Shown in pieces: positions 35,493 through 44,027 of a stretch of DNA of 64,000 nt. A model generated the notes under the pieces. The model was not told the DNA's origin. It ran no database searches and saw nothing but the letters and a program-made list of their open reading frames with translations. The stretch is from an uncultured Bacteroides sp. (lineage in GTDB: Bacteria > Bacteroidota > Bacteroidia > Bacteroidales > Bacteroidaceae). Within the stretch, counting starts at the first letter, position 1, and every line of letters starts with the position of its first letter. The position numbers and the translations under genes are program-made. The stretch is taken from contig USAN01000001.1 in NCBI GenBank assembly GCA_900552645.1, positions 248,001 to 312,000 on the forward strand. The letters are read 5' to 3'.

Positions 35493-36968
35493 ATGGCAAA
35501 TTCACAAAAACAAGTCATGGATCTCAAGGTTGCAAAAGGCTTCACCGAAGCTCAAAGCGACGAGCATAAACGCAATTGGGACGATAAGAAATGGGGCCGG
35601 GCATCGGGATATGGCGCCTATGACCGCACACGTGACGGCCTGAATTTTGAGATTGTGAAGGGGGAAATCACCCATGTCGATAAGAAAAAATCCATCCCAG
35701 ACCGCATACGAGAGATATTGTCGGCACGGGGAATCAAAGACCCGAACGAGGGATTGCCGGAGCCGAAATTCCGCACGGTGGTGAACTTTATTTTCGGAGG
35801 TTCACGTGCGAGGATGCACGAGCTGGCTTTCGGGGAACAGACGGTCAATCTCAATAAAGATGCAGACAATTCCCATATTAAACGCTGTCCCGATATTGAG
35901 AAATGGGCATTGGACGTGTACCGTTTTGTCGCCGACAAATGGGGTGAGGAAAACATCGCGGGCTTTGTCGTACATCTCGATGAGACGAACCCACATTGCC
36001 ATTGCACGCTGCTGCCGATAAGGGAGGGACGCTTCGCTTTCAAGAAAATGTTCGGCGGAGGAAACCTGTATGACTACAAGGACTATATGCGCTCGCTGCA
36101 CGACGAGTTTGCAAAAGTGAATGAGAAATGGGGATTGTCACGCGGATCCGACATATCGAAAACCGGAGCGAGGAACATCCCTCCGCAGGAATACAGGCGT
36201 ATGCTGAGCCGGGAATGTGCAGACCTTGAATCACAGATAGAATCGGACAAATCCCTTCTGCAGCAGCTGAAACTTGAGGCCTCCCATGCGGGAAGGCGGG
36301 TGAAGGGGCTGACCACGATGATAGCCAATCTCGAAAGCCGCAAGGCAGAGCTGGAACAGGAAATGGTGCGGCTTTCCACCGATTTGCAAGCTGGGAAAGG
36401 AAATGCTGATGAATTGCAGAGGAACATCGACAGGCTCGGAAAGGACTATCAGAAAGTGCTTGATTCCCTTACGGACAAGCGTCAGAAACTCGCCGAGGCC
36501 AGCCGTAAGCTGTCCGAATACCGGGAGCTGGAGGAAGAATCCAGAGAGAAAGCCAACGAATACCGGCAGCAGGCGGAGGATTACCAGAAGAGTGTACGGG
36601 AGGCTTCGGGAGACCTTGCCCAACAGGTCCGTTTTCGTATCGCGGATGCTTTTGTAAATGATGTCATCGGGAGCCTTAGGAGCACCTTGCCGAAACTTGG
36701 CGATGTAGGTTCCGCGCTTGACGGCACGCTGCTCGAAGAGCTTGCGGAACGTGGCGAGGACATACTGAAATGTGCCGGAATGCTGTTCGCAGGATACGTG
36801 GACGGGGCCACGACTTTTGCCGAGGGACACGGAGGCGGCGGAGGCGGAAGCGACCTGCCCTGGGGACGGAGAGATGACGAGGACGACCTGCTTTGGGCGC
36901 GGCGTTGCCTCTTCCGTGCGGCAAAAATGATGCGTCCGGCAGGCGGAAAATCTGTAAAACGCAAATGA
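35493..36968 (+). CDS. MobV-family relaxase (plasmid recombination enzyme, Mob_Pre)
   Basis: Nicks the element at oriT and pilots the strand into the recipient. The start MANSQKQVMDLKVAKGF is preferred; an upstream ATG at 35436 adds 19 residues. Motif III is clear: VVHLDETNPHCHCTLLPI (HxDExxPHxH), and the N-terminal histidine motif is in SDEHKRNW. The second half is a long coiled coil (about residues 230-380). The last 50 residues hold a Gly-rich linker and the tail SDLPWGRRDDEDDLLWARRC, which recurs in the unrelated relaxase at 52112. 491 residues. Confidence 0.92.
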   Translation: MANSQKQVMDLKVAKGFTEAQSDEHKRNWDDKKWGRASGYGAYDRTRDGLNFEIVKGEITHVDKKKSIPDRIREILSARGIKDPNEGLPEPKFRTVVNFIFGGSRARMHELAFGEQTVNLNKDADNSHIKRCPDIEKWALDVYRFVADKWGEENIAGFVVHLDETNPHCHCTLLPIREGRFAFKKMFGGGNLYDYKDYMRSLHDEFAKVNEKWGLSRGSDISKTGARNIPPQEYRRMLSRECADLESQIESDKSLLQQLKLEASHAGRRVKGLTTMIANLESRKAELEQEMVRLSTDLQAGKGNADELQRNIDRLGKDYQKVLDSLTDKRQKLAEASRKLSEYRELEEESREKANEYRQQAEDYQKSVREASGDLAQQVRFRIADAFVNDVIGSLRSTLPKLGDVGSALDGTLLEELAERGEDILKCAGMLFAGYVDGATTFAEGHGGGGGGSDLPWGRRDDEDDLLWARRCLFRAAKMMRPAGGKSVKRK

Positions 36969-36996
36969 TGTAACACCAATTAAACAAATTCAAACG

Positions 36997-38421
36997 ATGA
37001 AGAAAATCTTATTTTCAATGCTCATGACCTTTGCGGCGCTGCTTGACGCGGATGCCCATGCGGTCAGCACGGCGGAGATGAAGCTGAAGGAAATCAAAGC
37101 CGGACAGGAGGATATTACGCCCTGTAAAAAAACGGCCTATCTCTCCGGTGCAATCATTCCGTCATGGAAGGACAACTGGTTTGTCAGCGTTTCGGGAGGC
37201 ACTTCCTCGTTCATCGGTTCGCCACTTGGATGCGACGACCTGTTCGGACGGCTCCGGCCCGCTCTCCAGATTTCACTTGGCAAATGGCATACGCCTTCGG
37301 TGGGAAATCGTCTCGTTTTTCAGGGCTTCGAGTGGAAAAGCGGGGCTTTGTCGAACCAAAAGTACCGCTATTACCATGCCGACCTGCTTGTGAACCTGAT
37401 GCCGTCCTTGGCTATGGGGAACACGGAGTGCCGGTGGGATATCATTCCTTTTGTCGGCGTGGGGGTGATTGACAACCGCGATGCCGACTGCAATCCCTTT
37501 GCCTTCAATTATGGCGTACAGGGACGCTTCCGCATTGCCAACGGCTTCCATATTACAGCCGAAATAGGCAATGCGACCACGTTCAAGGATGCCGACGGCC
37601 TTGGTTCTGCAAGGGAAATAGGCGACCATCTGCTGACGCTTTCCGCCGGTGTGTCATGGACTTTCGGCAAAAACAGCGGCTGGAAAAAGGTCCTGGACGC
37701 ACGGCCGTATATCATCCGAAACAAGCGGCTGGAAGCCTTGGCATACGCAGGGGAAAAGGAGAAAGAAAGGCTTGCCAAAGAAAACGGGGCAAATGCCAGA
37801 CTGATTGCGGAACTCCGAAAGATTCTCGAAATAGAGGGACTGCTGGACAGGTATGCCGGATATTTTGACCCCACTGACAACAACGGCAGTGCCTCGGCCG
37901 GAGGCTATGCCATGAATGATTACAGCGGCCTGAATTCGCTGAGAAAAAGGCTCCGTGAAGGTAAAAGCGGCAACGCTGCAACAGACAGAAAGACCGGCAA
38001 AACACACTTCGGCAATGAGAGCGGTAATGCGACAGATAGTGACAGTAGCGGGGAAATGCACGGATATCCGGGTAATACCGCAGACGGGAATGCACCTCTC
38101 GGCGCACCGATCTATTTCTTCTTTGAACTCGGTACCGACAATCTTGTGGAAGAATTACAGATGCTGAACATTGACGAGATTGCACATGTCGCAAAGAAAT
38201 ATGGCCTTGGCATAGAAATCACTGGAGCGGCCGACAAAGCCACCGGAACGGAAATGATAAACTCCAATCTCGGTTCTCTCAGGGCTTCTTTCATTGCCGG
38301 ATGCCTGAAAGAAAGAGGTATTAAGGAGGATATGATCAAGATTTTCTCAAAGGGCGGAATTGATGACTATATACCAAGTAAAGCGAACAGAAACGCCATT
38401 GTGAGGCTGTTTCTGCCATGA
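36997..38421 (+). CDS. OmpA-family outer-membrane protein with beta-barrel
   Basis: 474 residues. Signal peptide (about 1-20), then a barrel region with alternating strands (NWFVSVSGGTSSFIGSPLGC; FNYGVQGRFRIANGFHITAE; LTLSAGVSWTFG). A helical linker (GEKEKERLAKENGANARLIA) precedes an OmpA/MotB-like C-terminal domain (IYFFFELGTDNLVEELQML to NRNAIVRLFLP), which normally grips peptidoglycan. It lies 28 bp after the relaxase gene; element-borne OmpA-like proteins of this kind follow Mob genes and may stabilise mating or exclude other donors. Confidence 0.82.
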   Translation: MKKILFSMLMTFAALLDADAHAVSTAEMKLKEIKAGQEDITPCKKTAYLSGAIIPSWKDNWFVSVSGGTSSFIGSPLGCDDLFGRLRPALQISLGKWHTPSVGNRLVFQGFEWKSGALSNQKYRYYHADLLVNLMPSLAMGNTECRWDIIPFVGVGVIDNRDADCNPFAFNYGVQGRFRIANGFHITAEIGNATTFKDADGLGSAREIGDHLLTLSAGVSWTFGKNSGWKKVLDARPYIIRNKRLEALAYAGEKEKERLAKENGANARLIAELRKILEIEGLLDRYAGYFDPTDNNGSASAGGYAMNDYSGLNSLRKRLREGKSGNAATDRKTGKTHFGNESGNATDSDSSGEMHGYPGNTADGNAPLGAPIYFFFELGTDNLVEELQMLNIDEIAHVAKKYGLGIEITGAADKATGTEMINSNLGSLRASFIAGCLKERGIKEDMIKIFSKGGIDDYIPSKANRNAIVRLFLP

Positions 38422-38460
38422 TATAAACGAGAGCTTAAAAGCTAACTTTTTCATTTTTTT

Positions 38461-38497
38461 GCAGGCAGTCCCGACCGTGAGGTTAGGGCTGTCTTTT
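38461..38497 (+). terminator. Terminator after the OmpA-like gene
   Basis: AGTCCCGACC and GGTTAGGGCT form a stem around GTGA, followed by GTCTTTTG. A sister hairpin lies at 38685. Confidence 0.65.
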
Positions 38498-38684
38498 GTA
38501 TAGAGAAGCATACAAAAATTGACGATTATGGGAACATAGAAGTTAATTTTTTTTGCGCTTAAGATGTCTAATCACACAAGAAAATGAAGTTTGGATAGTG
38601 TCCTTTCATGTGGGTGTTTCAATAAACACAGGCGGATTCACACTTGAAAAAATATCAAAATTTCAAAGGTCAGATAATATTTAT

Positions 38685-38723
38685 GCAGACAGCCCCGACC
38701 GTAATGGCCGGAGCTGTTTTATT
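38685..38723 (+). terminator. Second, related terminator-like hairpin
   Basis: AGCCCCGACC-GTAAT-GGCCGGAGCT followed by GTTTTATT; closely similar to the hairpin at 38461, suggesting a duplicated terminator. No gene lies between them. Confidence 0.55.
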
Positions 38724-38744
38724 CTACGAAATAATACATATCGT

Positions 38745-39644
38745 CTATTTCCAGAAATCATCCTGTTCCCAGTCTTGCGGGAATCCCATGGCTTTCTTAT
38801 CTACTGTAGGATATGCTTTGAACAGATCCATCAGTCTTTCCTTGAACGTATTTCTTGGCGATATGGAGAACAGCAGGTATCTGATCATGCAAATCCGATA
38901 ATATAAACGACGCTTGTCTGTCGTATTTGCATCTATCCAACGGAATTTTGTTTTCTTAGGCTCTGCCGTGATGACAGAAAGTTCCCGGTTCCATGTCCTG
39001 CTGTGATGGCAACACATATTCCGCAATCCGTATAACACGGTCAACCACGATACAAGCACATTGTGATTCAGTCCAAACTCATTGGCGATACTTTTTCTCA
39101 AGGCATTGCTTTTCAGATTGGCATACAGATGAGTCAGTGTCCCCAGCGGGATAATCTCTGTAATCATCCATGCCGGAGGATATTTATTGGTATAAGTCTG
39201 CCTGAAATGAAGGATAAAATCTTCTTTCGATTTATGAATTTCGGTATCTATTACGTTGAGTGAGGCATTGAACCTGTCGTTGTTTGCAAACAACGAAGGC
39301 TCGCACATCCAGCAGAGATTACCGGTCGCTTCAGATACTCCATTTGCAATCCGTGCCCTTGCTGCCACTTCTATCTTCTCGATTTCATTCAACAGAATCA
39401 ACCTGAGTTTACGGTCAAACCTGTACATATCCATCGCATTTTGGAAAGAGGCTCCGGATTTATATTTATGATTGGTTTTAGGAAACAAAAGTAAGGGGAA
39501 AAAGTATGCGGACAACCTAAAATAGCCTATTGTTGCAAAATACTCTTCCGCTTTTTCCTCATTGGCGATATGAAGGCCTCGGCTTTTCAGCAGTTCTATA
39601 TGTTGCCGTGGCGTAAAAAATGTTTTGTTGAACGGTTTTGCCAT
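38745..39644 (-). CDS. Abi_2 (AbiD/AbiF-like) abortive-infection protein with HEPN motif
   Basis: 299 residues. The N-terminal stretch PFNKTFFTPRQHIELLKSRG and FRLSAYFFPLL, then VAARARIANGV, match the Abi_2 family. The C-terminal RNMCCHHSRTWNRE carries the Rx4-6H motif of HEPN RNases (R-N-M-C-C-H). This family aborts phage infection, probably by RNA cleavage, so it likely protects the host or excludes competing elements. It is a single leftward gene on its own, flanked by terminators on the right-transcribed side and by a divergent promoter. Confidence 0.85.
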   Translation of the reverse strand: MAKPFNKTFFTPRQHIELLKSRGLHIANEEKAEEYFATIGYFRLSAYFFPLLLFPKTNHKYKSGASFQNAMDMYRFDRKLRLILLNEIEKIEVAARARIANGVSEATGNLCWMCEPSLFANNDRFNASLNVIDTEIHKSKEDFILHFRQTYTNKYPPAWMITEIIPLGTLTHLYANLKSNALRKSIANEFGLNHNVLVSWLTVLYGLRNMCCHHSRTWNRELSVITAEPKKTKFRWIDANTTDKRRLYYRICMIRYLLFSISPRNTFKERLMDLFKAYPTVDKKAMGFPQDWEQDDFWK

Positions 39645-39812
39645 GGATATAAAATAAAACGACCTGCCGATTTGAGCATTGTGAAGAGGCTTGGCAGGTT
39701 CTATTGGTGCAAAGGTAATAAGTTTTTTCTAATCTGCAAAATATTTCTTGCCTTTTCTGCCGATTTTATTGTCATTTCCATATCGGACGCCTGAAAAATA
39801 ATCCGCTAAAAA

Positions 39813-39843
39813 TTGTGTATGTGAGAATTGTTTTGTATCTTTA
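39813..39843 (+). promoter_or_regulatory. Promoter of the small membrane protein
   Basis: TTG (39813-39815), 20 bp, then TATCTTTA (39836-39843), one base off the TAnnTTTG consensus. Confidence 0.5.
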
Positions 39844-39876
39844 GTATGGGAAATACCAATCAAACAGTTACAGACT

Positions 39877-40035
39877 ATGGATATTATACTTCTACTATTG
39901 GCCGGATGGTGGCTGTCGGGAGTCTTGGGCTTTCGGGAGCGCAGGAAACCGCATCGCAAACTCAAACGCTCGTTCTGGAAGCCGGATATGGACGAATACG
40001 ACTGGGAAGAGTTCAACAAACGAAACGGCCGCTAA
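39877..40035 (+). CDS. Small single-pass membrane protein (52 residues)
   Basis: The frame reads MDIILLLLAGWWLSGVLGF, a membrane helix, then a basic stretch RERRKPHRKLKRS and an acidic aromatic end DMDEYDWEEFNKRNGR. The promoter-like sequence upstream and the helix-plus-basic-flank design support it. Opposite the ardC 3' end. Function unknown. Confidence 0.55.
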   Translation: MDIILLLLAGWWLSGVLGFRERRKPHRKLKRSFWKPDMDEYDWEEFNKRNGR

Positions 40036-40109
40036 TGCCTTATGTCCAAAAAACAACCCGACGAAGACAAATGTCCCCGGCGGATTGCAATAAGGTATGC
40101 TGTGTCTGT

Positions 40110-40842
40110 TCAGCGGCTGCAGTGCGTCCCCTGGAACGACACTTCCCTGTCTTCATGCATCATATTGAAAGACTTGTCCTCGATATGGACAACCTCTGCG
40201 GTATTACCGTCATTGTCGATATCATACACATCGGGATATTCGGTCGTGTGTCCGGGAATGGCCTGATAGCTGTCTATCTGCCTTTGAACAATGTCGATGC
40301 AGTGGCTTATCACGGATGCGGCACGGCGCACGTCTTGCAGGATCGTCTTGATAAATTCAGGGGATTCCCGGAGGCTGTCGAGCCATGACTTGAGGTACGC
40401 CGCAGAATCCTCCTTGACATTCTTCACGATGCCGTAGCGCGAGGCGACAAGGGCACTGCCCAGCTCGGCCACAAGTTCCTCGCGGGCATATTCATCCGAT
40501 CCGAATGTTGCGGGCTTCAGCCTGTCGAGGCGGTCTTTGGAGCCGGTTGAATGGGTCATCTCATGGAATGCCGTACCATAGAATGCCTTTCCGTTCATGA
40601 ACTGGGATTTTTCCGGTAGTACTATTTCATCCCTCGATATGGAATAGTATGCCTGGTCCTGATGTGTCGGCTTTATGGGGCATACCCAAAGGCCGTGCTT
40701 GATAATCTCATCCATCGCCGGAAAAGAGAATTTCTCCCCGTCAAGGGATGCCGGCCTCTTAATCCGGTTCTGCTCCGCAAACTTTGCATACAGTTCAGGA
40801 CGAGCCTGCTCCAGGTTGGTCTGAGCCACGTTGAACACATTA
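40110..40842 (-). pseudogene. ardC: ardC, 3' half (zincin domain), separated by the island
   Basis: ArdC proteins are ssDNA-binding anti-restriction factors with an N-terminal DNA-binding domain and a C-terminal metallopeptidase-like domain. This fragment begins at NVFNVAQTNLEQARPELYAK and keeps the zinc motif in AFHEMTHSTG (HExxH) and the following DEYAREELVAELGS glutamate region. The matching 5' half is at 61110-61618 on the same strand; it ends NVYNVFN, so the two halves share NVFN. The open frame runs 68 bp further into the island to an ATG at 40910 that could start a truncated product. Confidence 0.9.
40831..40842. other. Left attachment site of the 20.3 kb island
   Basis: TTGAACACATTA, where ardC similarity ends. 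The right counterpart TTGAATACGTTA (61110-61121) differs at two positions. Mismatched overlaps between the two ends are known for CTnDOT-type integrases. Confidence 0.75.
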
Positions 40843-41416
40843 TTCCATAATTGATATATGTTGATAATTATCAATAAAGTAGCAACGTTTATATAATGGT
40901 AAAGTAACAAACAGGTAACAGAAAGTGGAATTTATAGGAAGTCAAAAGGAGACTTGAATTCGTGGTAGATTTACAGCTTGCAAAGATACAAAATTAGTTT
41001 TTTCCAGTCATTCATGAATGCTCAATAACAAAAACTAACCGCTCACTCAATGAAACCGACCGTTCACACAATTTTTTTCTGTGAAGAATAATTGAAGGAT
41101 ATTTGCACCGATGATTACTCAAAAAGAGTAAATCGGAGGTGTATTCAAAAAGCCAATAAATAGAGGAGAGCGAACAATATAGCTGAATGCAGAAGAATGT
41201 GCTTGGTATGAGCTATACTGTTGTTCGAAAGAGTCTTCGTAATCTATTAACAGAATTTTTGCCAGGCACGTGGGTGAGTAATCACTTGCGTGTCTTTTCA
41301 CATAAAGTAATATTGTGCGACAGCAGAAGTTATGCATCTTATTTCTAAGATAAATACTTTAGATATTTTACTGATGGGAAACTTTAAAAAGCATAATAAA
41401 GAATATCTCAGTGAAG
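40843..41416. other. Island left end with integrase arm-like repeats; no gene
   Basis: AAAGTAGCAA (40876), AAAGTAACAA (40901) and AGGTAACAGA (40913) lie within 80 bp of the attachment site and match repeats at the right end (60921-60980). The remainder to 41416 is AT-rich with no convincing ORF; 41119-41337 minus is an open frame without protein character. Confidence 0.6.
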
Positions 41417-41464
41417 AAATACACTTTTGTGTCAATTCAAATTCACTTTAAGGTTCTATTTTTG
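41417..41464 (+). promoter_or_regulatory. LuxR-type promoter 1: palindrome plus -7 box (adenylase gene)
   Basis: ACACTTTTGTGT at 41421-41432 inside AAATACACTTTTGTGTC. TATTTTTG (41457-41464) is the -7 box, exactly 30.5 bp from the palindrome centre. There is no good -33 element, so an activator is expected. Confidence 0.75.
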
Positions 41465-41493
41465 TATCAAATTCAAATAATCAAGATAAACAA

Positions 41494-42252
41494 ATGGAAA
41501 GGTATGGTAGAAATCGCATCTATATTACAGATGAAGAACAGTTAAGAATAAAGAATATCCACATTCTATTAGGTGGTGCTGGTATAGGAAGCATTATTGC
41601 CGAATGTGCATTAAGATTTGGATTTGAAAACATTACAATAATAGATGGCGATAAAGTTGAAATCAGCAATTTAAACCGCCAGAATTATACAAATGCTGAC
41701 AAAGGGAAATACAAGGCGGAATGTCTTTACAAGAGGTTGTTGAAGATAAATCCACAAGCGAATGTTCGGTTTATCAATTCTTTCATTGATGAATCAAATG
41801 TACATGAGATTGTAGCCAATCATGATATCGCAATCAACGCCTTGGATTTTAAATCGGATATACCATTTGTCTTTGACAGAATTTGCTCGGAACTAAACAT
41901 ACCCGTACTTCATCCTTATAATTTTGGTTGGGCAGGCTATCTTACTATAGTAAAACCGGGAGGGTATCAACTCTCTGAAATTTCAAAAGACTATAAGGGA
42001 TTTGAGCTTAAAATGGCAGACTATGTGGTTCGATATGGAAAGTTTTGGAACATGCCGAAACAATGGTTAGAAAGCGTTTTGGATGTTTGCCAGAATGATT
42101 CAGGAACAATGCCACATCCACAATTGGCTGTAGCTTCATGGATAACCGCAGGCTATTGTGTCAATGCCATGTTCAATATAGCAACCAACAAGCCTGTCAA
42201 GTATTTCCCGAAATTCTACTTTTCATCTTTACTTTGTGAATCAGGTGATTAA
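41494..42252 (+). CDS. E1/ThiF/MoeB-like adenylating enzyme
   Basis: 252 residues. The nucleotide loop HILLGGAGIGSIIAECALR (about residues 23-41), IIDGDKVEISNLNRQNY (Asp and Arg of the E1 active site) and a K-x-K segment match ThiF/MoeB/MccB enzymes, which adenylate a C-terminal carboxylate. The Zn-binding CxxC pairs of MoeB are not seen and the C-terminal ubiquitin-fold-like part is short. Next to precursor peptides, it may activate the peptide's C-terminus (as MccB does) or a carrier. It is convergent with the LuxR gene, sharing four bases at the stops. Confidence 0.8.
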   Translation: MERYGRNRIYITDEEQLRIKNIHILLGGAGIGSIIAECALRFGFENITIIDGDKVEISNLNRQNYTNADKGKYKAECLYKRLLKINPQANVRFINSFIDESNVHEIVANHDIAINALDFKSDIPFVFDRICSELNIPVLHPYNFGWAGYLTIVKPGGYQLSEISKDYKGFELKMADYVVRYGKFWNMPKQWLESVLDVCQNDSGTMPHPQLAVASWITAGYCVNAMFNIATNKPVKYFPKFYFSSLLCESGD

Positions 42253-43007
42253 AGAAGTCTGTAATTAACTGCTAGTGATACAGCTTCCGCTATATTTTTC
42301 ACTTCAAGTTTGGCGAATAAACTTCTTTTGCAGGCCTTTACAGTATCTATAGATTTATAAATTCTCTCAGATATTTCATTCATGGTATAACCTTGTGCTG
42401 AAAGACGAAGAACGTCACGTTCCGTCTCAGTCAAGGTTATACTTTCTTTTTCTGTCCATTCGTGTTTCACTAAAGAATATTCATAATATTGATGATTACC
42501 GTCCTTTCTCATGATGATGTTTCCCGGCTTATTTATAGCCGACATGGATATGGTACATAGCGACAGCCAAATCCTGCCGTCTTGGGTAAGAACTAAAGGC
42601 GTTAGTTTATGGTTAATCAGTTGTGCTTTTTTTCCATGCAGAATATGAAAGTCATAAGAAATAGTATAATGCATCCGTTCATTCTTAGGGAATGTATCAA
42701 AAAGTGAGAACCCAGTTCTGTTTAGCTCTATGAGCATATCTTGATCTTCCTCTGGAACCATATCCGTAAAAATCTTATAACCGAAGTCTCTTACCTTTTC
42801 AGATGAAATACCACACAGATAATAGAAATTTTCTGATGCATATAGGAAATTGCCCCTATAATAATCTATTATGTAAACGCACTGATGAGTGCATCTGGCA
42901 AATGCCTTAACCGCATTTATCAAAAGGCCTGTATTCTTGTAGTCTTCATCTGTTATATTATTGACCGCATTAGATGCTATGAAGTAATCCCCAATTTTAG
43001 AAGTCAT
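42249..43007 (-). CDS. PAS-domain LuxR-family transcription activator
   Basis: 252 residues. The N-terminal half contains a PAS-like sensor (about residues 40-100, VYIIDYYRGNFLYASENFYYLCGIS) and a second sensor-like strand region. The C-terminal GerE/LuxR HTH is typical: ITLTETERDVLRLSAQGYTMNEISERI then SIDTVKACKRSLFAKL. It is divergent from the LuxI-like gene and convergent with the adenylase gene. It is the obvious candidate to bind the shared palindrome. A PAS rather than an autoinducer-binding domain leaves the ligand open. Confidence 0.85.
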   Translation of the reverse strand: MTSKIGDYFIASNAVNNITDEDYKNTGLLINAVKAFARCTHQCVYIIDYYRGNFLYASENFYYLCGISSEKVRDFGYKIFTDMVPEEDQDMLIELNRTGFSLFDTFPKNERMHYTISYDFHILHGKKAQLINHKLTPLVLTQDGRIWLSLCTISMSAINKPGNIIMRKDGNHQYYEYSLVKHEWTEKESITLTETERDVLRLSAQGYTMNEISERIYKSIDTVKACKRSLFAKLEVKNIAEAVSLAVNYRLL

Positions 43008-43035
43008 ATTTTTGTTTTTAATAATTTAGTTGTTG

Positions 43036-43098
43036 CAAAAATACGTAAAATGCCGTTTTGCGGATTTTTTTTTGCCATATTTTAACACACAAAAGGGT
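43036..43098 (-). promoter_or_regulatory. luxR-type gene promoter and degenerate palindrome
   Basis: On the minus strand TATTTTTG (43036-43043) is a consensus -7 box 29 bp before the regulator start. A degenerate palindrome ACACAAAAGGGT (43087-43098) lies 39 bp from the intact one at 43126, similar to the 38 bp pair at 43827/43865. Confidence 0.5.
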
Positions 43099-43125
43099 AG
43101 TATTTACAGGAGTAAATAGCAAAAT

Positions 43126-43169
43126 ACACTTTTGTGTCATAATAATACATCGAACTGATAATAAGTTTG
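43126..43169 (+). promoter_or_regulatory. LuxR-type promoter 2 (LuxI-like gene)
   Basis: ACACTTTTGTGT at 43126-43137; -7 box TAAGTTTG at 43162-43169; palindrome centre to -7 start 30.5 bp, identical to promoters 1 and 3. Confidence 0.8.
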
Positions 43170-43197
43170 CAGTAAATAAAAACAAAAAATATCAGTT

Positions 43198-43824
43198 ATG
43201 AGAAAAATAGTATATCAAAATGGGAACTATAGCATTTACCAAGTAGGCAAAGAAAGATTACGCGAGGTTGCTGAATTTGTCGTTAGGGAGAACTATAAGC
43301 ATCACACTGGCACGTATGATGGAAATACGGTTGAAGAAGAAATCATGTCTGTGTACAAAGAGGAATTGGCTTTTGTGGACAGCTCTTTAATTTTTGTGGT
43401 CTATGATTCCAAAGATAAAATTATTGGGTCAATACGAGTATTTAAATGGGATCGCAACAAGCCATTGCCTATTGAAAAGCTGTTTGGTATTAATCCTCTT
43501 GTGAAGATACATTCAGAAGGAAAATATAATTTCTGGCACATTGGTCGATTTGCGATTAATAAAGAAACAACTATATCTACGGTGTCACTATTCAAACAGC
43601 TTATGCTATTTGCTGTTCATCCTATTGTTTCTGACCGAAGAAGCTATATGATAGCTGAGACCGATAGCAAATTACTAAGAGTAATGAATGCATTAGGTAT
43701 CAAGACAAGAACTTTGGGCAAATCAATTTATTACCTCGCATCAGAGACAATACCTGTATGCTCCAGTAAAAGAGGCCTTTTACCTTTCTATAAGCATTAT
43801 AACAGTCTTTTTGAGGCTTCATGA
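43198..43824 (+). CDS. LuxI-like GNAT acyltransferase
   Basis: 208 residues with the length and layout of acyl-homoserine-lactone synthases. KIIGSIRVFKWD (about 74-85) corresponds to the conserved Arg strand, HIGRFAINKE (114-123) to the E/DxSRFAV motif, and DRRSYMIAETDSKLLRVMNAL-GI to the C-terminal helix. The N-terminal Trp/Phe acyl-pocket residues are not obvious. Two readings: it makes a diffusible acyl signal for the LuxR protein, or it acylates the precursor peptides, as GNAT maturases of lipidated RiPPs do. Its own promoter carries the palindrome, so it is probably autoinduced. Confidence 0.7.
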   Translation: MRKIVYQNGNYSIYQVGKERLREVAEFVVRENYKHHTGTYDGNTVEEEIMSVYKEELAFVDSSLIFVVYDSKDKIIGSIRVFKWDRNKPLPIEKLFGINPLVKIHSEGKYNFWHIGRFAINKETTISTVSLFKQLMLFAVHPIVSDRRSYMIAETDSKLLRVMNALGIKTRTLGKSIYYLASETIPVCSSKRGLLPFYKHYNSLFEAS

Positions 43825-43826
43825 TT

Positions 43827-43908
43827 ACACAAAAGTGTATTTCTTTATTCTAAATTTTAGAAATACACTTTTGTGTCAAAACCATTTGTATGTGTCTGTG
43901 TAAATTTG
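43827..43908 (+). promoter_or_regulatory. LuxR-type promoter 3: two palindromes as an 18 bp inverted repeat
   Basis: ACACAAAAGTGTATTTCT (43827-43844) and AGAAATACACTTTTGTGT (43859-43876) are perfect inverted repeats 14 bp apart. The second palindrome (43865-43876) is centred 30.5 bp before the -7 box TAAATTTG (43901-43908). The RNA form could also terminate the GNAT transcript. It drives the precursor peptide genes. Confidence 0.8.
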
Positions 43909-43935
43909 CAACGTTGAAAAATAGAGAATGATTGA

Positions 43936-44010
43936 ATGGCCAAACAATTATCAACCCAGACCAAACTGGTAAAAGGAAGCAGATGCCGAAAAGCTTATAG
44001 AGTAGGTTAA
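43936..44010 (+). CDS. Possible 24-residue leader or peptide ORF
   Basis: ATG GCC begins MAKQLSTQTKLVKGSRCRKA and stops at 44008, in the 5' leader of the peptide operon. An overlapping 14-codon frame starts at 43928. No double-glycine motif. It may be a leader peptide or meaningless. Confidence 0.25.
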   Translation: MAKQLSTQTKLVKGSRCRKAYRVG

Positions 44011-44027
44011 TTTCAAGTGATACACAA

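Noticed and set aside
40042..40266. 74-codon plus-strand frame opposite the ardC 3' end
   Set aside because: Antisense to the ardC zincin fragment; the coding signal is on the minus strand.
41119..41337. 72-codon minus-strand frame in the island left end
   Set aside because: AT-rich and isolated, with no ribosome site or partner gene.
41417..43876. ACACTTTTGTGT copies as insertion-sequence ends
   Set aside because: They flank different genes, lie at a constant distance from -7 boxes and have no transposase between them.
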